This document shows, one piece after another, positions 8,323 through 16,822 of a DNA stretch of 64,000 nucleotides. Source of the DNA: DATHSY01 sp046729855. GTDB taxonomy: Bacteria; Actinomycetota; UBA4738; HRBIN12. The notes under the pieces were generated by a model that saw only the letters and a program-made list of their open reading frames with translations, was not told where the DNA came from and ran no database searches. Every line of letters begins with the position of its first letter. The stretch's first letter is position 1. Position numbers and translations under genes: made by a program. The stretch lies in NCBI GenBank assembly GCA_046729855.1, contig JBKPHM010000024.1:1-64000 (forward strand). Direction: 5' to 3'.

Positions 8323-9759
8323 GTGGAACCTCGCCGGCGGCCCCCCCGCCTGATGCTCGGCTTCGGCGCGGGCAGCCTGATCGCGTTCGTTCTCGTCGGA
8401 GTCGGGATGGGCGCGGTGCTCGTGCAGAACGCCAGGACGCAGGCCGAGCAGCGGGGCACGTTCCATGCCGTGTTCGTCGCGAACGCTGTGCTGGCGCCGG
8501 CCCTCGAGGGGATCGACCTCACACGACCCGTCTCCGGGACCGAGCTCGAGCGGCTGGACGCCTTCGTCCGGTCGCGAGTCCTGAGCGGGCCCGCCGTGCG
8601 GATCAAGGTCTGGTCGTTCGACGGCACGATCGTCTATTCGGACGAGCGCGCGCTGATCGGCCGACGGTTCCCCGAAGAGGAGGAGGAGTTCGAGGAGGTC
8701 CTCGAGCACGGGCCGGCGAGCGGCATCAGCGAGCTAGACCACGCGGAGAACGTCGCCGAGCGCGCACTCGCCGACAAGCTCTTCTACACCTACGTTCCGC
8801 AGCGCCTGCGCCCTGGCGAACGGGTCGTCGCCGTCTCGGAGCTGTATCAGGACTACGCGTACCTGCAGGGCGACATCGACCAGCTCCTGGGCCTGCTCGT
8901 GGCGACGTTGAGCATCGGACTGCTCGCGCTGTGGGCGGCGATCATGCCGCTCGCCCGGCGGACCTCACGCGATCTCCGACTCAAGAACGAGCAGCTAAAC
9001 GCCTTGCTGGAGCGCGAGCAGCGGACGGTGGCGGAGCTTCGCGACGCGAACCGCCGCAAGGACGACTTCGTCGCAGCTGCCTCGCACGAGCTGCGGACGC
9101 CGCTCACGTCGATCATGGGGTACCTGTCGACCCTTCGTCAGGACGAGATCGTCGCCGACGAACGGATCCGCAACGAGTTCATCGATTCGGCGGAGGCGCA
9201 GGCAAGGCGACTGCATCGGCTGATCACCAACCTCCTTGCGGCCGCGCAGATGAGCGAGGGCGGCAGCCCGATCCTGCTCGAGCGGGTCGACGTCGCGCAG
9301 GCGATCCACGAGCTGGTCGACGGCCTCCCCGGTGCCGCCTCGCGGATCCGGCTCGCGATCGAGCCCGCCGCGGCGCGGGTCGTGTCGGACCGCGCGCGGG
9401 TCGTCGAGATCCTCACGAACGTGATCGACAACGCGTTGAAGTACTCGCCCGAAGGGACCGAGGTCGAGGTCGGAGCGAGCGTCGCGCCGGACGGCTGGCG
9501 GTGCTGGGTCACCGACCGGGGCGTCGGCATCGACCCGGCGGATCGCGAGGCGATCTTCGAGCGCTTCCACCAGCTCGACCAGACGTCGACGCGTCGCTTT
9601 GGTGGCGTCGGGCTCGGCCTGTACCTGGTCCGGGAGATGGTCGAGGAGCTCGACGGCCGCATCGAGGTCCTCGGCGCGCCCGGAGAGGGCACGACGTTCA
9701 CGGTCACGCTGCCGGTCGTCACGCTCGGAGCGACCCGCGCCGTCGCAGTCGCGTCGTAG
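8323..9759 (+). CDS. Membrane sensor histidine kinase (orphan)
   Basis: A 478-residue sensor kinase of a two-component system. Residues 14-35 and 186-210 are membrane helices that bracket an extracytoplasmic sensor region of about 150 residues containing an acidic EEEEEFEE tract. The HisKA domain has the phospho-acceptor His255 in AAASHELRTPLTS. The C-terminal ATPase shows the N box (NVIDNALKYSPEG), G1 (DRGVGIDPAD) and G2 (GGVGLGLYLV). I chose the GTG at 8323 because it sits just before the first membrane helix; the frame is open upstream but lies over the AlaX gene. ATG at 8353 is the alternative. No response regulator lies nearby. Confidence 0.9.
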   Translation: MEPRRRPPRLMLGFGAGSLIAFVLVGVGMGAVLVQNARTQAEQRGTFHAVFVANAVLAPALEGIDLTRPVSGTELERLDAFVRSRVLSGPAVRIKVWSFDGTIVYSDERALIGRRFPEEEEEFEEVLEHGPASGISELDHAENVAERALADKLFYTYVPQRLRPGERVVAVSELYQDYAYLQGDIDQLLGLLVATLSIGLLALWAAIMPLARRTSRDLRLKNEQLNALLEREQRTVAELRDANRRKDDFVAAASHELRTPLTSIMGYLSTLRQDEIVADERIRNEFIDSAEAQARRLHRLITNLLAAAQMSEGGSPILLERVDVAQAIHELVDGLPGAASRIRLAIEPAAARVVSDRARVVEILTNVIDNALKYSPEGTEVEVGASVAPDGWRCWVTDRGVGIDPADREAIFERFHQLDQTSTRRFGGVGLGLYLVREMVEELDGRIEVLGAPGEGTTFTVTLPVVTLGATRAVAVAS

Positions 9760-9774
9760 CTCACGGTCGCCGGT

Positions 9775-10560
9775 TCAGCCGCCAGCGCGAAGGAACGACG
9801 AGACGCGCTCGACGAGCGTCGGGATCGACGCGAAGAGCTGGTCCTGACCGCCGAGGACGATCAGCTCGGCGTTCGGAAGCAGCTCGCGGTAGATCCGCCC
9901 GAGCTCGGCCGGATGGATCTCGTCGCCCTCGACGCAGATCAGCAGCACCGGCGCGGTAACGCGCGCGAGCAGCGACCGGTCCTTGACCGGCCAGTCCTCG
10001 ATCACGCCACGCACCGCGCGCGCGACGCCGTCCGGGTCCGCGTGGTCCCACAGGGCGCGGTCGAGATCGAGCCTCCATGGCATGCTCGCGTACCGCGCCG
10101 CGCGGTCGGGATCCGAGACGATCATGTCCAGCGCCTCGTCGGCGGTCTTGCCGTCGAGGACGGCCGCCATGTCGCGGTACCGGTCCTTGAACGGGAACGG
10201 CAGGTCGAGCGCCGCCGGCAGCAGCCACACCATGCGCTCGAACCGGTCGGGGGACCGGCAAACGAGGCTCGCGAGCGCGCCCGCACCGAGCGACGTCCCG
10301 ACCGCGCACGTCGCCCCGTACGTGTCGGCCACCGTCTCCAGGTCGCGCGCGAAGTCCGCGAAGCCGTAGCCCGTCTCCGGGGCGCTCGAGCGTCCGTGTC
10401 CGCGAAAGTCGAACCGCACCTTCGTCCCGGGGACGAACGGCGTGACGGCGGCGAGCTCGCGCCGGTTGTTCGTGAGCCCGTGCGCGACGACGGTCACGGG
10501 CGGGCCGTCGCCCTCGATCTCCACGTACAGCGTCGCGTCGGTGGTCACGACCTCGGGCAT
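9775..10560 (-). CDS. Alpha/beta hydrolase with degenerate triad
   Basis: A 261-residue alpha/beta-hydrolase fold protein. HGLTNNR gives the oxyanion-hole strand, Ser90 in GTSLGAG is the nucleophile elbow, and Asp213 in VEGDEIHP is the acid. Where the catalytic His is expected (usually GGHxxL near the C-terminus) the sequence reads GGQDQLF, with Gln239. It may therefore be inactive as an esterase or use another base. The ATG at 10560 follows a GGAGG site; the longer frame to 10662 runs into the divergent small gene. Confidence 0.78.
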   Translation of the reverse strand: MPEVVTTDATLYVEIEGDGPPVTVVAHGLTNNRRELAAVTPFVPGTKVRFDFRGHGRSSAPETGYGFADFARDLETVADTYGATCAVGTSLGAGALASLVCRSPDRFERMVWLLPAALDLPFPFKDRYRDMAAVLDGKTADEALDMIVSDPDRAARYASMPWRLDLDRALWDHADPDGVARAVRGVIEDWPVKDRSLLARVTAPVLLICVEGDEIHPAELGRIYRELLPNAELIVLGGQDQLFASIPTLVERVSSFLRAGG

Positions 10561-10583
10561 GCTGGCCTCCTGCGTGGCGCGCG

Positions 10584-10590
10584 TACGATA
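10584..10590. promoter_or_regulatory. Overlapping divergent -10 elements
   Basis: TACGAT (10584-10589, plus strand) ends 7 bases before the ATG at 10597. The same DNA read on the minus strand gives TATCGT (10585-10590), about 24 bases upstream of the hydrolase start at 10560. The two -10 elements overlap almost entirely, so the polymerases would compete. Confidence 0.4.
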
Positions 10591-10596
10591 CACGCG

Positions 10597-10866
10597 ATGC
10601 CCCACATCGAGGTCCTCCGCGTCGGCGAGGAGCGGTACCAGGTGACCGTGCGCGACGACCACGGCGAGACCCGCTACGACGTCACTGCCGCGACGCCCGA
10701 CGTCGAGCGACTCGGCGCACCCTACGGCTCGGCGGAGGAGTTCGTGCGGGCCTGCTTCGGGTTCATGCTCGAGCGAGAGCCGAAGGAGTCCATCCTGAGC
10801 GCCTTCGACGTCAGGGACATCGCGAGATACTTCCCTGAGTTCGAACGCGAGATCGCGTCCGGCTGA
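10597..10866 (+). CDS. Small hypothetical protein (89 aa)
   Basis: I do not recognise a family. The predicted 89-residue protein is soluble, acidic and has no signal or membrane segment. Its N-terminal half is beta-rich (IEVLRVGEERYQVTV), followed by a helical half ending in FDVRDIARYFPEFE. Support for it being real: an ATG preceded by a TACGAT element, codon use like the neighbours, and a stop 3 bases from the convergent DinB-like gene. Confidence 0.6.
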   Translation: MPHIEVLRVGEERYQVTVRDDHGETRYDVTAATPDVERLGAPYGSAEEFVRACFGFMLEREPKESILSAFDVRDIARYFPEFEREIASG

Positions 10867-10869
10867 TCG

Positions 10870-11400
10870 TTAGCCCCGGACGGCGTCCAGCGTCCGGCGC
10901 GCCTGCGTAACGTGGAAGCGGTCGTGTCCGGCGAGCAGCCGGAAGATGAGGTCGTACGTCTCGCGGCCGCGTTCGGCGTGGATCCCCGCCCGGGCGCGCT
11001 CCCCGTCGGTGGCCCGGGCCCACATCTCGAGGTTCGCATCGCGAAGCGTCTCGAAGAGCGTCAGCAGCCGGCCTGCGTCGTCGTCGGCGTGATGGAGTCG
11101 CTCGACCCACAGGTCCTGGTCGTACCCGATCAGCTGTGGCTCCTCGTGAGCCACGATCCACCGGTACCGGGCCGTCGAGACGATCTCGGCATCAACGATG
11201 TGCCCGACGCACTCGAGGACCGACCATTCGCCAGGCTCCGGTCGCGTCCGGAGCCCGCTGCCCGCTTCGGCGACAAGCGTGCGGAGCGCGGCGGGCGTGC
11301 CAGATTGCACCTTGGCCGGATCGTCGTCGCCGAGCAGCGAGAGGATGTGCCGCTGGTAGCCGCTCGGATCCGCGACCGGATCGGGCGACGGCGTCCGCAT
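10870..11400 (-). CDS. DinB-like family protein
   Basis: A 176-residue four-helix-bundle protein of the DinB/YfiT type, often metal-binding and sometimes thiol-transferase-like. The helical segment PGEWSVLECVGHIVDAE with its His, and the C-terminal GHDRFHVTQ with two His, are the usual metal-ligand positions. Its ATG overlaps the stop of the upstream 1123-residue membrane protein by one base (TGATG), so the two are translationally coupled. The function in this context is unknown. Confidence 0.75.
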   Translation of the reverse strand: MRTPSPDPVADPSGYQRHILSLLGDDDPAKVQSGTPAALRTLVAEAGSGLRTRPEPGEWSVLECVGHIVDAEIVSTARYRWIVAHEEPQLIGYDQDLWVERLHHADDDAGRLLTLFETLRDANLEMWARATDGERARAGIHAERGRETYDLIFRLLAGHDRFHVTQARRTLDAVRG

Positions 11401-14400
11401 CAGGTGTTCACCACGTCGTCCTGCGGCGCCAGCTCATCGCGAATCCTGGACGCCCACCGCGCGACGAGGACCGTGAAGCCCAGAAACAAGATCCCGGACG
11501 CGAGCAGGATGATGCGAACGCGGTCGTCCGACCAGACCGCGACCAGGATCAGGGCCGGCACGATGAAGCCCAGGTTGTACGCGATGTCGAACAGCGCGAA
11601 CGCGCGCCCGCGGAAGTCGTCGGGCATCGCCTGCTGCACGATCGTGTCGGCGGAGATCTTCCCGAGGAAGAACGCGAAGAACCCTGCGAAAAGCATCACG
11701 GCGAACCCCCCGAGCGAGAGCAGCACCCCGCCGACCAGCGTCCCGATCCCGAGAAGCACCATCGAACCGATGAGCAGGCGGATCGGCGCGATCCGGTCCT
11801 TCCAGCGCTGTGCCAGGATCATGCCGAGCGCGCCACCCAACAGCCCGCCGACGCCCGTGAGCGCCAGCGAGAGCGTGTCTGCGTCGCCGCCCGTCGCGAG
11901 CTCCTTCGCGTACAGGCCGAAGACGAACAGGACGAAGCCCCAGAACTGGTAGCGGAGCATCTGGAACGACGTCAGCCCGAGGGCGGCGGGCGCGCGGCCC
12001 GCGACCTCGCGGAGGCCGGCGACGATGTTGCGCACCACCCGGGACGCCTCTTCCGCGAACGACGTCGTGTGCGGGGTCGCCTCGGTGTGGCGCAGCCGCA
12101 TCGCCACGAACGCCACGACCACGAGCGCCGCGGCGCCCATGAGCACGGGGATGAACGGCGGCACGCTCCCGGCCAGCACGGTGCCCACGCCGATGCCGAT
12201 CACCTGGAAGAACCCGCCGCCGGCCTGTGACAGCCCATTGCCCTGGAGGAGGTCCTTGCCCGAGAGCACGTCCGGGATCGCCGCCGACTTCGCCGCCAAA
12301 ACGACCCGAACGAATGCCTGGACCGCGAGCAGCCCCAGGATCAGCCCGGCGGTGGCGCCAACCTCGCCCTGGGTCGTGCCCGTGCCGAGCGGCACCAGGA
12401 CCGCCGCTGCGACGGCGGCGACGACGGCCGCCGTGGTCAGCGCGGCCCACCACACGACGCGCCGTCGCGGGAACCGGTCGATGAACACGCCGATGAACGG
12501 CGACAGGATCGTGTAGGGGCCATAGAGGAACAGGACGACGGTCAACAGGTACCGCGCCGAGGGGAGGTTCCCGACGTCGAACCCCTCCTGGCCGCCGAAC
12601 GCAATCGACTTCGCGATCGCCCCCTGGACGAGCCCCTGCCCGGCCTGCGCGAGGAACTGCACCCCCATCAGCGTGGCGAAGTCGACGTTCGAGAAGACGG
12701 AGAACATCTCACCGAAGAACCGCGAGAACCGGTCGAAGGCCCGGCGCAGCGCCGGCTCCCCGAGGCGCAGGCCAAGGGCGAAGAGCGTCGCGAGGGCCAG
12801 CGTGGCCCACCCGTCCGCCGTCGAGAAGGGCGCCCGGCGCACGGCGACCACCAGGATCCCCGCCACGACGGTCAGCGCGAACGAGATACCGGGCACGAGC
12901 GCGACCTTCACCCACGCATCCTCGAGCTCGAAGAACCTCGCGGAGATCAGCCCGGGAACGACCAGGAGCAGCGCGAGCGCGACGACGACCCACAGGGTGT
13001 GGCCGAGGTTCCCGAAGATCCCGGGGTGGTTCGCGTACAGCTGAGCCGTCGCGAGCTCGGCGTCGCGTGCGGCCTGGATCGCCTCGGGCGACGGCGTGGT
13101 GAGCTCGGGGCCGGTCAGGACGGCGACGTCCGCGCCGAGCTCGATCAGGTTCGAGGGAGCAGGCTCCTGGTCGAGCAGCTCCTCGTTGACGGTCCCCTCG
13201 TTGAACCCCCGGACGACGAACGCGATCGGCGGCTCCGGGTATTCGGCGCGGAGCGTCTCGACCTCTCGGAAGAAGCCGCCCGACATCTTGTTGTAGATCG
13301 GGTCGGTCAGCGCCGTCGGCCGGCCCGCGAGGAAGTCCTCGTAGCTTCCGAAGTACGACATCGACCGATCCACCGCGTCACCGGGCAGGCCGGTCCGCGA
13401 AACGTTCGTGAACGTCTTCGACCATCCGTACGACTGGTAGCGGTCGGCGTCGTTGATCACGAAGACGATCGGACGGTCGGCCGGCTCGTTCCGCACCACC
13501 GCGGCCGCGGCCGCGAGCGCCGTCCGCGTGGGCTGGTCGATCCACTGGTTCTCCGGGTCCCCCCACTTGACCGTCTCGCGCGCGGCGTAGAACGCGTACA
13601 CCAGTGCCAGTGCGACGGCGACCGAGCCGGCGATCCCGAGGAGCCGCGTGCGTCCCTCGCGCGCCCAGAGCCACCGTACCGCGACCCAGGCGCCGACACC
13701 CGTCAGCGCCATCAGCCCGGCCGTCGCGTTCATGAATCGGTAGTACGGGTACGCGGCTCCGAACGCCCACCCGAGGGTGCCGATCAGCGGGATCAGCCAC
13801 ATCGACGAGACCGTGACCACGTCGTCGCCGGGACGGCGGTCCCGCCTCGCGCGGTAGATCGCCCACCCGATCGCGAGCAGGATCAGCGGGAACGTGATCG
13901 CCGGCTCAAGCGACCCGACCCACTCACCGAGCCGCTTCATGAATGCCTCGCGCGTATACGGCGGAGGCAGGGCGGCGTCGGCAAGTGAGCCGGCGACGCC
14001 CCACGGACCCACGAGCCAGGTCGCCAGCCCGAAGATCATCCCGAACCCGATCGCCATCAGGCTGGGCCCGTCGCGCCGCAGCGCCGAGCCGAGCGAGAGC
14101 CGGCTCGTCACGAAGTGCAGCGCGAACACCACCATCAACGACGCACCGAACACGACACACGTCGTCGGATGCGTGTACGCGGCGACGATCCCAAGCAGGA
14201 ACATCGCGACGCGCGCGCCCCACGACGTCCGGCCCTCGGTCCAGAACGCAAGGATCAGCGACAACACGTACAGCACGATCAGGTTGTCGAGGTAGCCGAC
14301 GTAGGGGGTCGTCATGAAGAAGAAGCCCGTGACGAACACGACGAGCAGCATGGCGAGCGGGTCGCGGTAGCGCCGGTAGGCGAACGCGCCCAGCGCGAGA

Positions 14401-14771
14401 CCCGTCAGCACCGGGACCGCGATCATCATGAAGGCGCTGAACGAGAACAGCTCGATCCCGGCGACGCGCTGCAGCACCGACCCATAGAGCGGCACCGACA
14501 CGCGGTAGCCACCGCCGAACATGTGGAACGGCCCCCAGTCACCCGCGATCAGGCCGGGGTCGTCGTGCATGATCACGTTCGAGCGCCACGTGTACCAGGC
14601 GGGGTCCCGCGTGGGTGCGCTGATCGTGGGGTCCCGCAGGAAGGGCCACGCGAAGAACAACAGGACGGACACGATCACGACGGCGAGCGCAACCCCGTAG
14701 CGCGCCCCGTGTCGCCGGGCCTCGGGGATCTGGACGGCCCCCTCGGTGCGCGCGGTGTTCGTGACGGTCAT
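11400..14771 (-). CDS. GT-C-like membrane domain fused to MFS transporter
   Basis: A 1123-residue polytopic membrane protein made of two large parts. Residues 1 to about 470 have some twelve helices with a large first extracytoplasmic loop carrying acidic and Trp residues (TRDPAWYTWRS, HDDPGLIAGDW), the layout of GT-C glycosyltransferases that use lipid-linked sugars. Residues about 470-620 form a soluble domain, followed by a few helices. From about residue 694 to the end is a complete MFS transporter (QFLAQAGQGLVQG, GVFIDRFPRRRVVW between helices 2 and 3). The ATG at 14771 has an AGGAG site; the upstream extension to 15194 is not used. It is divergent from the membrane-anchored PafA-like gene. 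The GT-C assignment is by topology, not by a firm motif. Confidence 0.7.
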   Translation of the reverse strand: MTVTNTARTEGAVQIPEARRHGARYGVALAVVIVSVLLFFAWPFLRDPTISAPTRDPAWYTWRSNVIMHDDPGLIAGDWGPFHMFGGGYRVSVPLYGSVLQRVAGIELFSFSAFMMIAVPVLTGLALGAFAYRRYRDPLAMLLVVFVTGFFFMTTPYVGYLDNLIVLYVLSLILAFWTEGRTSWGARVAMFLLGIVAAYTHPTTCVVFGASLMVVFALHFVTSRLSLGSALRRDGPSLMAIGFGMIFGLATWLVGPWGVAGSLADAALPPPYTREAFMKRLGEWVGSLEPAITFPLILLAIGWAIYRARRDRRPGDDVVTVSSMWLIPLIGTLGWAFGAAYPYYRFMNATAGLMALTGVGAWVAVRWLWAREGRTRLLGIAGSVAVALALVYAFYAARETVKWGDPENQWIDQPTRTALAAAAAVVRNEPADRPIVFVINDADRYQSYGWSKTFTNVSRTGLPGDAVDRSMSYFGSYEDFLAGRPTALTDPIYNKMSGGFFREVETLRAEYPEPPIAFVVRGFNEGTVNEELLDQEPAPSNLIELGADVAVLTGPELTTPSPEAIQAARDAELATAQLYANHPGIFGNLGHTLWVVVALALLLVVPGLISARFFELEDAWVKVALVPGISFALTVVAGILVVAVRRAPFSTADGWATLALATLFALGLRLGEPALRRAFDRFSRFFGEMFSVFSNVDFATLMGVQFLAQAGQGLVQGAIAKSIAFGGQEGFDVGNLPSARYLLTVVLFLYGPYTILSPFIGVFIDRFPRRRVVWWAALTTAAVVAAVAAAVLVPLGTGTTQGEVGATAGLILGLLAVQAFVRVVLAAKSAAIPDVLSGKDLLQGNGLSQAGGGFFQVIGIGVGTVLAGSVPPFIPVLMGAAALVVVAFVAMRLRHTEATPHTTSFAEEASRVVRNIVAGLREVAGRAPAALGLTSFQMLRYQFWGFVLFVFGLYAKELATGGDADTLSLALTGVGGLLGGALGMILAQRWKDRIAPIRLLIGSMVLLGIGTLVGGVLLSLGGFAVMLFAGFFAFFLGKISADTIVQQAMPDDFRGRAFALFDIAYNLGFIVPALILVAVWSDDRVRIILLASGILFLGFTVLVARWASRIRDELAPQDDVVNT

Positions 14772-14919
14772 CCGGCTCTCCTCCGGTTCGTCGTTGTCTA
14801 TGCGCGCGACGCGCGGACGCACCCAACGTCGGTCTGGGGACGGCGCGACGGCGCGAAGCGCGCACAGGATATCCAGCCGCGCCTCGGCGTGCCTGCCGTG
14901 TGGGACAATCGCAGCCGCT

Positions 14920-16821
14920 GTGCCCCGTTCCTTCCTCCCGAACTCCCGACTGGTCTTCGTGCTGCCGGCCGTCCCCGCCGTCGTGGCGGTGGTGGTCGCC
15001 TTCTCGCTGAGCGCCTCGTACGGCGTGCTCATCGGGGCGATCGCGCTGGCGTGGGTCGGCGCCGTCCTCGCCCGCGGCGACGATCGCGCATTCGACCCCA
15101 GTCGGCGGCGGTTCCTGGCGGCGCTGGGCCTGGCGGGGACGGCCTCGCTCGTGGGTGGGGCGGCCGCGGGCCGGGCGCTGCGTGGCCTGACCACGCCCGA
15201 CCCGTCCGCCGCGATCGACGAGATGGCGCGCGGGATCGGATCCGAGGCGCTCGAGCTTGTCCGCCGCGCGTACCACCCCGGGCGGCTCGGCGACCTCCAG
15301 CTCGTGCTGACGCCCGGCTCGACCTCGAACTACAAGGAGGAGTCCCTGAACCTCGCGCGACGGGACCCGCGGTCGAGCCACGCGCTGCCGTGGATGTACG
15401 CCGAGCGCGTGCCGATCGTCGTGTACGCGCCGGGGGTGCTCGAACGCTCGGACCACACGGAGCGCGTGACGCTTGCGGATCTGGCGCCCACGACGGCGAG
15501 GCTTATGGGGTTCGACGGCTTTGACACCCCCGACGGGACGGCGCTGCCGGGGATCGCGGCGCGGGCGACGCCACCGCGGCTGATCGTCACGTTCGTGTTC
15601 GACGGCGGCGGATGGAACGTCCTGCAGCTGTGGCCGGACGCGTGGCCGAACCTACGTGCGCTGATGGCGAGCGGCGCGACGTACCGGAACGCGATCACGG
15701 GGTCGTTCCCCGCGGTGACCGCAGCGGCCCACGCCACGATCTGCACCGGGGCGTTCCCGAGGACCCATGGGATCACCGGCCACAACATCCGGGACGGCCA
15801 GGTCGTCCGCAAGGCCTACCGCAGGGCGGGGCGCGCCGACCCCTCCGACATCCTGGTGCCCACGCTCGCGGACGCGTGGACCCAGGCGACGGACCAGCGC
15901 GCGTGGGTCGGCGAGCTCGGCTGGCAGGTCTGGCACATCGGGATGCTGGGTCGCGGCGGGCGGCCGCTCGGCAAGCTACCGGTCGGCGTGTACTTCGACG
16001 AGGCCGAGACCCATTCGTGGCGCCCGCACCACCCGACGGACTATCGGCTGCCGGCCGAGGTCCCGCCGGCGGAGGACCTCGACGGCTACGTCGCGGCGTA
16101 CGCATCCGACCCGGCGAACCGGATCGACGAGCGCTTCAACCCGAGCGAGCTCAAGTCCGTCTGCTGCAACCCGCCCGGGACCCGCTACCAGGGCGACCTC
16201 GTCAAGGCCACCTTGATGTCTGAGCGCCCCGGCTTCCACGGGTCGACCGACCTGCTGTACGTCAACTTCAAGTCACCGGACTACGCGGGGCACACGTGGA
16301 ACATGGAGTCCGAGCGGACCGCGATCGCGCTCCAGGCGGTCGACGAGCAGCTCGCGCGGATGATGGCGTTCCTCGACGGCGCGTTCGCGCCCGGCGAGTG
16401 CGTCGTGATCGTGACGGCCGACCACGGACAGTGCCCGACGGTAGAGGATATGGGCGGAGTGCGCGTGGATCCGATCCAGCTGAAGGTCGACCTCGAGCGG
16501 GAGTTCGGGCGTTCGATGCTCGACCTCGTCGCGTACGTGGCTCCCTCGGAGATCTACCTGAACGAGCTCGCGTTGGTGGACGCCGGGTTCACGCGGGACG
16601 ACGTCGCCGCCTTCATGCACGACTACACGTACGAGGACAACCTCGGGCCGTACGTCCGCGACGCGGTCGTGGACGACGACCGGCTCGCGGAGCCGGTGTT
16701 CGCGGCCGTGCTGTCGACCGACTACCTGGCGCGGATCGAGGGGGCCGACCTAACGGAGCTCGGGCCCGGTCGGTACGCCGCGGACGAGGACCCGCTCGGG
16801 CTCCCGCCCGTGACGTGGTGA
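14920..16821 (+). CDS. Membrane-anchored, circularly permuted PafA-like phosphatase/phosphodiesterase
   Basis: A 633-residue alkaline phosphatase superfamily protein. Two helices (about 12-31 and 33-52) and a third hydrophobic stretch after SRRRFL (61-80) hold it in the membrane. The remainder is probably extracytoplasmic. The order of elements is unusual. Residues 115-200 carry the segment that normally ends PafA-type enzymes (AYHPGRLGDLQLVL, a ligand His154 in SSHALPWMY, VPIVVYAPG, LADLAPTTARLMG). Only then comes the catalytic core: Asp228 (FDGGGWN), nucleophile Thr267 (FPAVTAAAHAT), DxxxH (SPDYAGH) and ADHG. All metal ligands are therefore present. GTG at 14920 starts just before the first helix. 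The substrate is unknown; envelope phosphate esters are likely. Confidence 0.82.
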   Translation: MPRSFLPNSRLVFVLPAVPAVVAVVVAFSLSASYGVLIGAIALAWVGAVLARGDDRAFDPSRRRFLAALGLAGTASLVGGAAAGRALRGLTTPDPSAAIDEMARGIGSEALELVRRAYHPGRLGDLQLVLTPGSTSNYKEESLNLARRDPRSSHALPWMYAERVPIVVYAPGVLERSDHTERVTLADLAPTTARLMGFDGFDTPDGTALPGIAARATPPRLIVTFVFDGGGWNVLQLWPDAWPNLRALMASGATYRNAITGSFPAVTAAAHATICTGAFPRTHGITGHNIRDGQVVRKAYRRAGRADPSDILVPTLADAWTQATDQRAWVGELGWQVWHIGMLGRGGRPLGKLPVGVYFDEAETHSWRPHHPTDYRLPAEVPPAEDLDGYVAAYASDPANRIDERFNPSELKSVCCNPPGTRYQGDLVKATLMSERPGFHGSTDLLYVNFKSPDYAGHTWNMESERTAIALQAVDEQLARMMAFLDGAFAPGECVVIVTADHGQCPTVEDMGGVRVDPIQLKVDLEREFGRSMLDLVAYVAPSEIYLNELALVDAGFTRDDVAAFMHDYTYEDNLGPYVRDAVVDDDRLAEPVFAAVLSTDYLARIEGADLTELGPGRYAADEDPLGLPPVTW

Positions 16822-16822
16822 G

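Noticed and set aside
14772..15194. Upstream extension of the GT-C/MFS gene
   Set aside because: It would overlap the divergent PafA-like gene; ATG 14771 has a good ribosome-binding site.
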